In this document: positions 1 to 8,836 of the stretch, in pieces
Layout: each line of letters opens with the position of its first letter
How positions within the stretch are numbered: position 1 is the stretch's first letter
Assembly: GCF_900176515.1 (NCBI RefSeq)
Contig: NZ_FWXV01000014.1
Span: forward strand, 121,616 to 185,615
Reading direction: 5' to 3'
Origin: Kibdelosporangium aridum
GTDB taxonomy: Bacteria; Actinomycetota; Actinomycetes; Mycobacteriales; Pseudonocardiaceae
DNA: 64,000 nucleotides
Notes under the pieces: generated by a model
The model's input: only the letters and a program-made list of their open reading frames with translations
Told to the model about the DNA's origin: nothing
Databases searched by the model: none
Made by a program: the position numbers and the translations under genes

Positions 1-1288
1 CACTCGGGTAGCTGATGCAGGCGAACATGAAGTCCTGCCAGACAAGGACGCCGAGCTCGTCGCAGACGTCGTAGAAGGCGTCGTGCTCGTAGATTCCGCC
101 GCCCCATACCCGCAACATCGTGAGGTTGCCGTCCCGGGCCAGCCCGACCAGATCGCAATAGGTGTCAGCGGTGATCCCGCCGGTCAGCATGTGCGGGGTG
201 AGCCAGTTGCCGCCACGGGCGAAGACAGGCACGCCGTTGAGCAGGAAACGAAAGCGCCGTCCACCCTCCTCGGTGTCGATGCCTTGATCGAGCGCGATGG
301 TGCGTAGCCCCACCCGGCTCTGGACGGTGTGCACTGGTTCGTCCTCGGCCCGAAGCACGATGTCGACCGTGTGCAGAGTCGGATCGCCGAGATCATGGGT
401 CCACCACAGCTCCGGATCGACCACAGGCAGGAAGACCTGCGCCGTACCAGTGCCCCGGTCCGCGGGGAATGGCAAATGGGTCGTGAGCACGCGGCCGGTG
501 GGACTCGTCAGCCGCACCTCGGCAGTGTGCGTTCGCGGCGCGAGCGTCTCGATCTCCACGTCCACGCGGATCCGGCCGCTGCGGTGGTCCTCGGAAAGCT
601 CATCGAGTACGACCCGGTAGGAACGGATTGTGGCGCTGCGGTCGTGGACAAGCCGCACCGGGCGCCAGATGCCGATCGCGGGCAAGTTCGGCCCGAAGTC
701 CCAGCCCCACGACATCGCCGCCTTTCGCCGGCCCGTCGCGTGTTGCAGGGCGGTCATCGCACCCAACGGATCCCCGGTGTCCGACGAGCGGGTGAGCTTG
801 CGGAGAAGTTGCATGCGCCGGACCATTCGCGTGCTGCTGTCGGGCGTCGTCAAGCCCTCGAGCGGTGGGCGAAATCGCAGGAGCAGCACGTTTTCCTCGG
901 CGAGCACCTCGGTGACGTCATACTCCACCGCCCGGAATTGGTTCTCGTGATGGCCGAGGCGGCGGCCATTGAGCCAAATGTCGACGACGGTGTCCAATCC
1001 GTCGAAGACCAGACGGGTGCGCGTTGTCCCGGCGGGAACATCGGCGTCAAACCGCGCGCGGTACCACCACTCAAGCTTCTCCACCCACTCCGCGGCGCGC
1101 TCGTTCGCCCCGTAGTACGGGTCGTCGATCCGGCCGGCCTCGAGCAGAGCGGTGTGCACGCCTCCGGGCGCACGGGCGGGGATCCAGTCAAGGGTGTCGT
1201 CTGTGGCCAGCGCGGACGGGCCACCGCTGCCCACAGGTAGGCCGACGATCTCGAACGCGTCAAGAGTGAGCGAGTCGAGCTCAACCAT
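1..1288 (-). CDS. Glycoside hydrolase family 2 beta-mannosidase, 3' end outside window
   Basis: About 430 N-terminal residues are visible and the frame is open to the window edge. The protein opens with a GH2 sugar-binding domain (residues about 1-190, with YRARF, LDTVVDIWLNG and SWGWDFGPNLPAIGIWRPV). A beta-sandwich domain follows, then the start of the TIM barrel with FARGGNWLTPHM, MLRVWGGGIYEHDAFYDVCDELG and VLVWQDFMFAC. This is the GH2 mannosidase pattern; the catalytic glutamates lie beyond the edge. It would cleave terminal beta-mannosides and lacks a signal peptide, so it is probably cytoplasmic. The ATG at 1288 has an AGGAGG about 9 nt upstream. A TetR gene follows on the same strand upstream. 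Family assignment is strong; substrate is inferred. Confidence 0.9.
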   Translation of the reverse strand, partial: MVELDSLTLDAFEIVGLPVGSGGPSALATDDTLDWIPARAPGGVHTALLEAGRIDDPYYGANERAAEWVEKLEWWYRARFDADVPAGTTRTRLVFDGLDTVVDIWLNGRRLGHHENQFRAVEYDVTEVLAEENVLLLRFRPPLEGLTTPDSSTRMVRRMQLLRKLTRSSDTGDPLGAMTALQHATGRRKAAMSWGWDFGPNLPAIGIWRPVRLVHDRSATIRSYRVVLDELSEDHRSGRIRVDVEIETLAPRTHTAEVRLTSPTGRVLTTHLPFPADRGTGTAQVFLPVVDPELWWTHDLGDPTLHTVDIVLRAEDEPVHTVQSRVGLRTIALDQGIDTEEGGRRFRFLLNGVPVFARGGNWLTPHMLTGGITADTYCDLVGLARDGNLTMLRVWGGGIYEHDAFYDVCDELGVLVWQDFMFACISYPS

Positions 1289-1399
1289 GACACCTTCACC
1301 TCCTGACACATCGAACCAAGTGGGACGATGACCCACTATAGACGATGTGTCAGAACGGGCGATTGGCCGCCAACTCGTGCAGAAACAGAAACTGGGAGG

Positions 1400-1990
1400 T
1401 CAGACGCCTGACGGGACGGACGGAAACACGATCCGGGCATGATCCAGATCACGCAGAATGCGCTCGATCCGCTCGTCAAGAGGCCGATGATCACCGAGGA
1501 CGTTCTCCGACGCGACCACCGCCAGCGTGGTCGCGATGCGCGCAGACATCACCACACCCAGATCCGGAGCATCCAGTCCGAGACGCTCGGCGAGCGCCGC
1601 CTCGAGCAACGCCTGCTCCTGGGCGACCAGATCCCACACCTTCGCCCGCGCGGCGGGGTGGGCGTCGATGATCGCGCGCAACTCACGGGTGGCCGCGTCG
1701 TTCACCTGGACATAAGCACGCACGACGTGGCCGAGCACGACGGAGAGATCCTCATCGGCAGGCCGGGAGCGCACCAGCTCAGCGGTGACCCCCATCCGGG
1801 CGCTGAACGAGCCGAGAAGGACATCCTCCTTGGTCGGGAAGTACCGGTAGAGCGTCGACTTACCAACCTCAGCGCGTTCGGCGATCTGTTCCATGGTCGT
1901 CGCGTCGTACCCCTGCGACAGGAACAACCCCGCCCCGACAGCCACGATCGCCTGGCGGGTCCGCTGTACCTTCATCTCCCGAAGCGCCAC
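1400..1990 (-). CDS. TetR/AcrR family transcriptional regulator
   Basis: This is a 196-residue protein of usual TetR length. The N-terminal helix-turn-helix (about residues 10-57) shows the standard sequence: ATTMEQIAERAEVGKSTLYRYFPTKEDVL split over the recognition helix, with the conserved STLYRYF. The C-terminal half is the variable ligand-binding region (AELVRSRPADEDLSVVLGHVVRAY onward). It lies just upstream of the GH2 gene on the same strand, 111 bp away, so it may control that gene, but no operator was identified. The ligand is unknown. Confidence 0.9.
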   Translation of the reverse strand: MALREMKVQRTRQAIVAVGAGLFLSQGYDATTMEQIAERAEVGKSTLYRYFPTKEDVLLGSFSARMGVTAELVRSRPADEDLSVVLGHVVRAYVQVNDAATRELRAIIDAHPAARAKVWDLVAQEQALLEAALAERLGLDAPDLGVVMSARIATTLAVVASENVLGDHRPLDERIERILRDLDHARIVFPSVPSGV

Positions 1991-2138
1991 AGACCAATCC
2001 TAATTGGCACATCGAACCGTCTGGAACAGCGTGCCGCCAAGTAGTGCCCCTCGGCGACACCGGCGCGTGAGCGACCACAGAGCGAATGACACGGCTTCGC
2101 AGATTCTGGCGCAATGCAGCGGATTCCCGGCCGATGAC

Positions 2139-2657
2139 TCAGGTTTCGAGCCATTCAGGACGGGTGATGGCCACTGGGTCCAGGCGGGTGAGGATCTGTT
2201 GGTGGGCAACGCGTAGCGCTTCGAGCTGAGCCTCGTCGAGTGCGTCGATGATGAGGTCACGAACGTTGGCGACGTGACCGGGAGCGGCTTGCTCGACTGT
2301 GGCCATGCCGGCGTCAGTGAGCACAGCACGGGTGGCGCGACCGTCGTCGGGGTCAGGCTCGCGCCGCACCAGGCCACGGGCTTCCAACCGCTTGACCACA
2401 TTGGACAGCCGTGACAGCGACGAACTGATGAGCTGGGCGACCCGGCTCAGCCGCAGAGTATGGCCGGGCACCTCGGACAACAGCGCCAGCACGTGGTACT
2501 CGAAGAATGTCAGGCCACTATCGCGCTCCAGTTGAGCATCGAGGGCAGCCGGCAACCGGGTCAGCACCCGGAACATGTCCATCCACACCAACCGCTGTCC
2601 GGCCGTCAGCCATCGAACATCCCCGGGTATTCCACGGTCTTCTGAGTCGTGCGCCAC
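2139..2657 (-). CDS. MarR family transcriptional regulator
   Basis: The 172-residue protein has a winged-helix MarR core. Residues about 45-120 include GLTFFEYHVLALLSEVPG, then LSRVAQLISSSLSRLSNVVKRLE (recognition helix) and the wing VRREPDPDDGRATRAVLT. It is transcribed divergently from the reductase gene at 2739. The shared intergenic space of 81 bp carries a perfect palindrome, so the regulator probably represses itself and the redox pair. MarR proteins usually respond to phenolics, oxidants or drugs; the ligand here cannot be read from sequence. Confidence 0.9.
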   Translation of the reverse strand: MAHDSEDRGIPGDVRWLTAGQRLVWMDMFRVLTRLPAALDAQLERDSGLTFFEYHVLALLSEVPGHTLRLSRVAQLISSSLSRLSNVVKRLEARGLVRREPDPDDGRATRAVLTDAGMATVEQAAPGHVANVRDLIIDALDEAQLEALRVAHQQILTRLDPVAITRPEWLET

Positions 2658-2676
2658 AGCCGGAGTTTACTTGACG

Positions 2677-2714
2677 CTTGAACAAAACGAGCATACTCTT
2701 CGTTCAAGCTTGAA
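2677..2714. promoter_or_regulatory. Probable MarR operator in the divergent promoter
   Basis: A perfect 12 bp palindrome TTCAAGCTTGAA sits at 2703-2714. The half-site CTTGAAC recurs at 2677-2683, facing GTTCAAG at 2702-2708. The site lies between the MarR gene start (2657) and the reductase start (2739), about 25 bp upstream of the latter and close to its Shine-Dalgarno. Position and symmetry fit a MarR operator; binding is inferred. Confidence 0.6.
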
Positions 2715-2738
2715 GTAATTCGAACGAGGAGGACTATC

Positions 2739-3371
2739 ATGCGCATCGCAATCATCGGAACGGGCAACGTCGGCGGCAGCCTCGCCACAGCGGCTATCGC
2801 AACCGGACATCAGGTCAGCGTCGCGGCAGCCCATCACGAACACGCGGTCAAGCTCGCCGGGGACACCGGCGCCACGGCGGCAGAAACCCCAGCGGAAGCC
2901 GCTGTCGACGCGGACGTGGTGGTACTGGCTGTGCCAGCAGGTGCTGCTGTCGACGTCCTCGATCAGCTCGGCGACGCTGTCACCGGCAAAGTCGTCATCG
3001 ATGCCACCAACCCGTTGAACGAGTCGTACACCGAGCTGACCACCTCAGGCAACAGCCACGTCGAGGCGTTGGTCGCCGCCGCACCCCAAGCCCGTGTGGT
3101 CAAGGCTTTCAACACCGTGTTCGCGTCGCGGCTGACCAACACCAGCGAAGACGGCCAACCACTGGATGGTTTCTACGCCGGCGACGACGAGTCCGCGAAG
3201 GCGACCGTCGCCGAACTGTTGGCGTCGCTGGGTTTCCGCCCCGTCGACGTTGGCGGTCTGCGCATGGCTCGTTCGCTGGAAGAGCTGGCATTGCTGAACA
3301 TCACGATCAACGCACACAACGAATGGGCCTGGCAGAGCGCCTGGCAGCTCACCGGTCCCACGACCGCCTGA
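2739..3371 (+). CDS. NADPH-dependent F420 reductase-like NAD(P)-binding oxidoreductase
   Basis: The 210-residue protein begins with a Rossmann dinucleotide motif, IAIIGTGNVGGSLA at residues 3-16. This is followed by ADVVVLAVPAGA (about 58-69) and KVVIDATNPLN (about 86-96), the signature of the F420-dependent NADP oxidoreductase family. KAFNTVFAS and the GFRPVDVGGLRMA segment near the C-terminus also fit. Members move hydride between NADPH and a flavin or deazaflavin. The start is set by GAGGAGG 8 nt upstream. It is divergent from the MarR gene and 53 bp upstream of the GMC oxidoreductase, so a MarR-controlled two-gene operon is likely. The true acceptor is unknown. Confidence 0.85.
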   Translation: MRIAIIGTGNVGGSLATAAIATGHQVSVAAAHHEHAVKLAGDTGATAAETPAEAAVDADVVVLAVPAGAAVDVLDQLGDAVTGKVVIDATNPLNESYTELTTSGNSHVEALVAAAPQARVVKAFNTVFASRLTNTSEDGQPLDGFYAGDDESAKATVAELLASLGFRPVDVGGLRMARSLEELALLNITINAHNEWAWQSAWQLTGPTTA

Positions 3372-3424
3372 CCCTCTGTCCGGCACGCACAAGACTTTCC
3401 TACAGAAACAGACGGAGATCCGCG

Positions 3425-5130
3425 ATGATCAACCGACGGACTTTGTTGCGCTCCACCGGAGCAACCCTTGGCGTCGCCGCAGTCGGCTCCCCTGCCACAG
3501 CTGCCGAGCGGACAGCAGCTGGAACCGGAACAACCGACTACATCGTGGTGGGCAGCGGCCCGGCGGGAACGGTACTGGCGTCCCGGCTCTCAGAGGACCG
3601 CCGCGTCTCCGTCGTGCTGCTGGAAGCAGGCGGCGAGAACACCAACGAGGTCAGCCGGATCCAGGGCGCGTTCTTCCGGGTGTGGGGCACCGAGTACGAC
3701 TGGGCGTACTCGACCACGAGTCAGCCGGAACTAGGTGGCAGGGCCATCGCGCAGCCACGCGGCAGAGTGATCGGCGGATCCGCTGCAATCAACGTCGGCG
3801 CGTGGCTGCGCGGTGTGCCCGCTGACTACGACTCCATGCGTCGTGCCGGCGCAACCAGACTGAGCGGCGCTAACGCGATCCAAACGTTCAAACGCCTGGA
3901 GGACACACACGAGCCGCAGCCAGCCCGCTGCGTGGCTCCGGCGGCCCCATCCAGCTCGCTCCACTGGATCGCGCGACGCCGCTGAGTGATCGACTCGCCG
4001 ATGCCTTCATGGAAGCCAGGTTCGGACCGCGGGGCGACGTCGACGCCGAGTCGCCCTATGTGGTCGACCGGTTCGAGACGACATTTCCGGAACACCGGCG
4101 GCGCACCCCGGCCGACGCACTGCTCTCCCCCGATGTGCGCAAGCGCCCCAATCTCACTGTCCTCACAGGAGCCTACGCGACCAAGATCCTGTTCCACGGC
4201 CGCCGTGCTAATGGCGTGCGGTACACACGCAACGGTCAGTCAGTCGAATTACGCGCCCGGCGCGGTGTCGTGCTCGCCGCAGGCGCCTACAACACGCCAC
4301 AACTACTCATGCTCTCCGGCATCGGTCCGGCACAGCACCTGCGTTCACTCGGCATCGACGTCGTGGCCGACGTTCCTGGCGTCGGCGCGAACCTGCAAGA
4401 CCACCTCGGGGTCCGCCTGCGCGGTCTCGGCCGGCGCGGCACGACCGGCTCGATCCCCATGGCGGCCAAGGACGAGTGGATCCAGCAGTGGCTACGCGAC
4501 CGATCCGGCCCTGCGAACTACTTCCAGGAGAACAACGTCGGCTTCTTCAAAACCAATCGCCGCACCCCGTGGCCGGACTTCGAGGCGCTGCTGAGCTACA
4601 ACCCCGACTTCGGCAACGGCGCCTACTTCGCCGACGTACCAGACAAAGACGATCGGGCCGGCTACTACATCCTGGTAGTGCAGCTACATCCGCACAGCCG
4701 CGGTTCACTCCAACTCGCCTCCCCAGATCCCGCGGTGGCCCCGGTGATCAACCCCGGCTACCTCAGCGATCCACGCGACATCGACGAGTTCGTCACCGGC
4801 CTGCGGCGCGCCCACCGGCTGCTCACGACCAAAACGCTCGAACCGTACTCGGAGTTCGTCCACCCAGCCGTCAACGCCACCGACGACGTCTACCGCGACC
4901 TCATCCGTGCCGACGCCGGAACGATGTACCACCCCGTCGGCACAGCCCGAATGGGACACCTCTCAGACCCACAGGTAGTCGTCGACCCAGACTTCCAAGT
5001 TCGTGACGTCGCAGGCCTTTACGTCGCGGACGCCTCCGTGTTCCCCCACCTGGTCAGCGGCCACACCGTGGCACCGACCATGTACCTCGGCGAGGTAGCC
5101 GCAGCAGCCATCCGCAGCCGTTCAGTTTGA
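3425..5130 (+). pseudogene. Tat-exported GMC oxidoreductase, frameshifted
   Basis: Two overlapping reading frames together encode a full-length GMC family flavoprotein (choline dehydrogenase/glucose oxidase type, about 568 residues). The first frame (3425-3985) has a twin-arginine signal (MINRRTLLRSTGATLG), the FAD Rossmann motif DYIVVGSGPAGTVLASRL and the GMC signature around GRVIGGSAAINVGAWLRG. The second frame reads GSGGPIQLAPLDRATPL from about 3930 and continues through GAYNTPQLLMLSGIGP, the catalytic-region VSGHTVAPTMYLGE and the stop at 5130. The switch is near 3910-3935 and equals one lost base, either a mutation or a sequencing error. If the shift is real, no active enzyme is made. 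Confidence 0.85.
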
Positions 5131-5152
5131 TCACGCCCAGCGTCCTCGGAAT

Positions 5153-5198
5153 GTGTCTCGTGGTCTGCGGTCGCGACCGGCCGCAGACCACGAGACAC
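5153..5198. terminator. Bidirectional terminator hairpin
   Basis: A perfect 18 bp stem (5153-5170 with 5181-5198) closes a 10-base loop between two convergent genes, the GMC oxidoreductase and RidA. It lacks a long T tract, as is common in high-GC actinomycetes. Confidence 0.75.
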
Positions 5199-5227
5199 TG
5201 ACAGGGTACGCACGACCCGCCCAGAGT

Positions 5228-5767
5228 TCACCGCACTGCAACGGCTTCAATCTCCAGCAGCACGCCTGGCTGAGCCAGCCGCTCGACGCCGATAGCCGCG
5301 CTGGTGGGCTTGATGCCCTCTTTTTGCAACCGAGCCGCGACCCGGTCGAAGTTCTTCACGAACAGGTCCTCGTCGGTGGTCGAGTACCGCAGTTGCGTGA
5401 TGTCCGACGGCTGGTAACCCGCCTTGCGGACCTGCTCGATGACCTGGTCGAAATTCCGGTCGATCTGCGCGGGCATGTCCCACTGGTGCACATAGGTCTT
5501 GCCATCCGGGCTCTTGGGCGTCTGGCCTGCCACGAACAAGATGCCACGCGGGTTGCGCACCTCATGTGTCTGGTAGAGCAGTGGCGGGTTCGCGTCCGCC
5601 GGCCACGGCTCGCCCACCACGTGGTTGCCCGTCGGCTGCTGTTGCACGTCATCGCTGGACGCAGCCGTCGCGGGCAGAATGCTCACGCCAGCAACAGCTA
5701 CCGCGGTCGACGCAGCACCGACGAGCAGCCACCGCGTCTTGGTCAGAAGAGTTTCGCGAGTTGTCAT
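5228..5767 (-). CDS. Secreted RidA/YjgF/UK114-family protein
   Basis: The protein has a signal peptide (about residues 1-36: TKTRWLLVGAASTAVAVAGV then ILPATAAS) followed by a RidA fold of about 130 residues. Typical elements are GILFVAGQTPKSPDGK, QIDRNFDQVIEQVRKAG and VERLAQPGVLLEIEAVAV at the C-terminus. Cytosolic RidA proteins hydrolyse reactive enamines and imines. The arginine normally needed for deaminase activity (IGV-x-x-L versus CxRV) is not evident, so the activity may differ. I prefer the ATG at 5767 because it gives a clean signal peptide; an upstream GTG or ATG at 5824 is possible. An exported RidA is less common than the cytosolic form. Confidence 0.8.
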   Translation of the reverse strand: MTTRETLLTKTRWLLVGAASTAVAVAGVSILPATAASSDDVQQQPTGNHVVGEPWPADANPPLLYQTHEVRNPRGILFVAGQTPKSPDGKTYVHQWDMPAQIDRNFDQVIEQVRKAGYQPSDITQLRYSTTDEDLFVKNFDRVAARLQKEGIKPTSAAIGVERLAQPGVLLEIEAVAVR

Positions 5768-5834
5768 AACACGATCATGCGATCCACGATGGTCCGGCAA
5801 ATCGTGGTACGACCACGAGGACAACCACGAAAAT

Positions 5835-8585
5835 TCAGGGCCGCAGAACGTCGGCTAGTTGTGTCCGGCTGCTGATCCCCAGCTTGCGGTAGACGGCACT
5901 CAAGTGCGTTTCCACCGTTCTGAGCGTGAGGTGTAGCGCTGCGGCGATGTCGCGATTGGACTGTCCGCTCGCGGCCCGGTCGGCAACACGCCGCTCTCCA
6001 GCGGTGAGTGCCTCGATCCCTGTGACCGCACGAGAACGCGGCCGCGCTCCCGCGGACATCATTCCGGCGCGTGCGGCGTCAGCGAGTCCGGAGGCGCGAC
6101 ACCATTCAGCTTCCGCCCGCGCGGCCTTGAACGTACGACGAGCGACACTTGCGCGCCCCTGCCGTGCTTGTGCAGTTGCCAGGCTCAGCAACGACTTCGC
6201 CATCTCCAGCCGCGTCTCCGTTGTGTCGAGCACCTCAGCTGAACGAGTCAACAAGTCCACTGCCACCTGGCCAGACGCCAGCTCGCCCAAGGTGCGCAGC
6301 GCCGCACCGATGGCGCGGGCCGTTCCCCAGGCGTTGGCCTGCTCCCACGCCTGCGTCGCCAATCGTTGCGCTGGCTCGGTTTCGCCGAGTTCCGCATGCA
6401 ACCTTGCAGCGAGCAATTGAGCGGGCTGTCCTTCCCACGGGTGGGCCTGCGCGTACTCCAACGCCAGCCGCAGCGCATCACGCGGCCAACCCTGTGCTGC
6501 CCGGACGTACGCGCATTCCAGCCGCACATCGACCACAGCCGGCAGGTCCAGTAGGTCGTCGGCCACCTGGCCAGCGGCTTCGATCTCACCACGCTCGGTG
6601 AATACGGCCATCCTGGTCGCCAGCGGTATGTGCCGGAGCCTGCCCCAATGCTCAAGGGGCAGGTTGACCATCGCTTCCTCGTTGAGTTTTCGAGCTTCAT
6701 CGAGGTCTCCCGTAAGCAACGCGATACGGGAGCGCGCATCGATGAGCGTGACCAGCCCAAGCACAGCCCTAGCCCGCGTGGCGTGCCGTATGGCCTCGTC
6801 GCAGTATCGAGCAGCGTTCGCGGCTGAACCCGCCGCTGCGAGCGCACGAACTGCGTGTTGAACTGTGAACGGCGGCAAATCCGCCACGCCACGCGCCAAT
6901 GCCCGTTCTGCCAACGCGGCGACTCGCTCGGCGTCCCATCCCGGCGCGACAACCGCCACAGCGGCCAGCACCGCGAGCATCGCACGTTCTCCGGGTGTTT
7001 CGCCGGTCCCAGCCTTTTCCAACTCGCCCAGCAATGGTTCAGTCGCGCCATGTAGGACCTGACCGGCAAGCCGGACGGCGTCGAGCCGAAGCGCGAGCTC
7101 ACGATCGACCGGCGCCAACTCCGTTGACACCTGGGAGAGCACCGCTTCCGCGTCCGCAGGCCGGCCTTCGCGCAGGAGCACGTCGGCGAGCACTTCGGCA
7201 GTAGTTGCCCGTACCACTGGATCAGTCACCCGCTCCAGCACACCGGTCAGCCGACGCCACGCGTGCGCCGGGCGCTGGACCGCTTCGGCCAAGCCGAGAT
7301 CCAGCTCGGCAGCAAGCCGTTCCCCGTCACTCAACTGCTCCTCGAGCGCCCGCCCCAGATAACGCACGACGCTGTCCGGCGCGCCCCGCATTGCAGCATC
7401 ACTCGCCGCCCTCAACAACGTCCCAGCCACCCATGGTTCCTGCGGTGCAGGCACGTTGAGCAGGTGCGCGCAGATGCGTTCTGGGTCAGCGTCCTGCTCG
7501 AACAAGTACCGGGCCGCACTCAGATGCAAGGATTTCCTGCGGCCAGGTGCCAACCCGCCGAGCACCGCCTCACGGCCAAGCGGGTGCGCCCACCGCAACT
7601 CCGTACCAGCCGCCAGCAAACCCAACTCTCGAAGCTGATCCTCGGCACGCACACTGGCGCCGTCACTCAACTCGGCAAGCCTTCCGACAGCGACGTCGTC
7701 GTCAGCCGAACCAAGCACCGCCAGTGCGGCAGCGAAATCACGTGTCTGCTCCGACACGGTGTCCAGCCATGACTGGACGAACCCGGCGAACCGCGTCACG
7801 ACCGACGTGGACAAAGAAGTGACCGGGTCGAAGCCCGCAGACATCGACGTGATCAGCGCCTGCACGAGCACCGGATTGCCACCAGTCAGCCGGGCACACG
7901 ACGCCACCAGCTCAGGCCGGGCACTGAACGGCAGGCTGGCCGTCAGCACATCGACCACCTGCTGCTCAGAGAACCGTTCGAGTCGAAGAATCCGGCATTC
8001 CGGCCCAGGGTCGAGGATGCGCAACGAATCGTCTTCCTCGCCACTGCGTACGGTGAGCACAACGAGAACCCGCGATCTTGTGGTTTTCCGGACCAAATAA
8101 CGTAACCATCGCAGCGAAGGCAGATCAGCTTTCTGAAGATCGTCCACAACCAGCACCAGAGGCGCCATCGCAGCGATCCGCAGAGTCAACCTGAACAACG
8201 CGTGCAGCACAGTGCGCGGCGCGTCCCCCAGTGCGTTGGCCTCACCAACACATGGGACAGAGGAGAACACGTGGGTGGCGGGCTCCGCGGGTCCGGAAAA
8301 CATCTGTTCGGCTTGCTGCTCCGGCCAGTCGGCCACAAGCGACTCGAACAGTTGCCGCACCACCCCGAACGGGAAGTCCCGCTCCAGCTCATCACATCGG
8401 GCACGCAACACGCACGCTTCAGGCAACACCTGCCCCAATTCGTCTGAGAACGCCTCCACCAGGGTCGTCTTGCCGAGTCCTGCTGCCCCTTCGATGACAA
8501 CGAGGCCAGACTGCCCGTGCGCGATGGCCTGCGCATCGGCAACCAAAGAAGCGAGTTCAGACTCACGATCAAAGAGGCTCAGCAC
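5835..8585 (-). CDS. Large ATP-binding LuxR-family (LAL) regulator
   Basis: This 916-residue protein is of STAND-type LAL size. The N-terminal AAA/ATPase module carries Walker A EGAAGLGKTTLVEAF at about 33-47 and Walker B LVLVVDDLQKADLPSLRWL at about 140-158. A long TPR-like helical region fills the middle. The C-terminus (about 855-916) is a LuxR helix-turn-helix: LTAGERRVADRAASGQSN then RDIAAALHLTLRTVETHLSAVYRKLG. LAL proteins are activators, often of secondary-metabolite or sugar-utilisation genes, switched by ATP and ligand. Start GTG at 8585 has GGGGAG upstream. The targets are unknown. Confidence 0.92.
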   Translation of the reverse strand: MLSLFDRESELASLVADAQAIAHGQSGLVVIEGAAGLGKTTLVEAFSDELGQVLPEACVLRARCDELERDFPFGVVRQLFESLVADWPEQQAEQMFSGPAEPATHVFSSVPCVGEANALGDAPRTVLHALFRLTLRIAAMAPLVLVVDDLQKADLPSLRWLRYLVRKTTRSRVLVVLTVRSGEEDDSLRILDPGPECRILRLERFSEQQVVDVLTASLPFSARPELVASCARLTGGNPVLVQALITSMSAGFDPVTSLSTSVVTRFAGFVQSWLDTVSEQTRDFAAALAVLGSADDDVAVGRLAELSDGASVRAEDQLRELGLLAAGTELRWAHPLGREAVLGGLAPGRRKSLHLSAARYLFEQDADPERICAHLLNVPAPQEPWVAGTLLRAASDAAMRGAPDSVVRYLGRALEEQLSDGERLAAELDLGLAEAVQRPAHAWRRLTGVLERVTDPVVRATTAEVLADVLLREGRPADAEAVLSQVSTELAPVDRELALRLDAVRLAGQVLHGATEPLLGELEKAGTGETPGERAMLAVLAAVAVVAPGWDAERVAALAERALARGVADLPPFTVQHAVRALAAAGSAANAARYCDEAIRHATRARAVLGLVTLIDARSRIALLTGDLDEARKLNEEAMVNLPLEHWGRLRHIPLATRMAVFTERGEIEAAGQVADDLLDLPAVVDVRLECAYVRAAQGWPRDALRLALEYAQAHPWEGQPAQLLAARLHAELGETEPAQRLATQAWEQANAWGTARAIGAALRTLGELASGQVAVDLLTRSAEVLDTTETRLEMAKSLLSLATAQARQGRASVARRTFKAARAEAEWCRASGLADAARAGMMSAGARPRSRAVTGIEALTAGERRVADRAASGQSNRDIAAALHLTLRTVETHLSAVYRKLGISSRTQLADVLRP

Positions 8586-8776
8586 GAAACTCCCCGTTCT
8601 TCTGACTGCCTCCGGGTAAAGTCAGGATAACTGACTGTTCCACACAGTGACCATGCTTGTCCGATCTCGTCAAGGCTGGCCGAACGGTGGCTCGGAACCG
8701 AGTGGCCAGCAGGTTGGGACCGTGCTAAGTAAAGTAGGCCGTGCTCCGGCCAGAGCCAGAGACGGTCCGGCTTCGT

Positions 8777-8836
8777 CTACCGCTTGTTGTGGAAGTTCGC
8801 GCAGGCCACGGCAACTTTCTTGTTGGCTTGGCTCAC
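8777..8836 (-). CDS. 19-codon ORF overlapping the glycosyltransferase stop (GTGA)
   Basis: A GTG at 8836 overlaps the TGA of the glycosyltransferase gene in a GTGA junction, an arrangement typical of translational coupling. It encodes a 19-residue peptide whose core reads KKVAVACANFHNKR. That core resembles the N-terminus of the 70-residue peptide at 15084 (KIMIVCANLHSDR), with V/I-x-x-CAN-aromatic or aliphatic-H shared. Reading past the stop shows no further similarity, so it may be a truncated relative rather than a functional peptide. Confidence 0.35.
   Translation of the reverse strand: MSQANKKVAVACANFHNKR

Noticed and set aside
329..1240. 303-codon plus-strand frame at the left end
   Set aside because: Antisense to the GH2 mannosidase, whose motifs are unambiguous on the minus strand.
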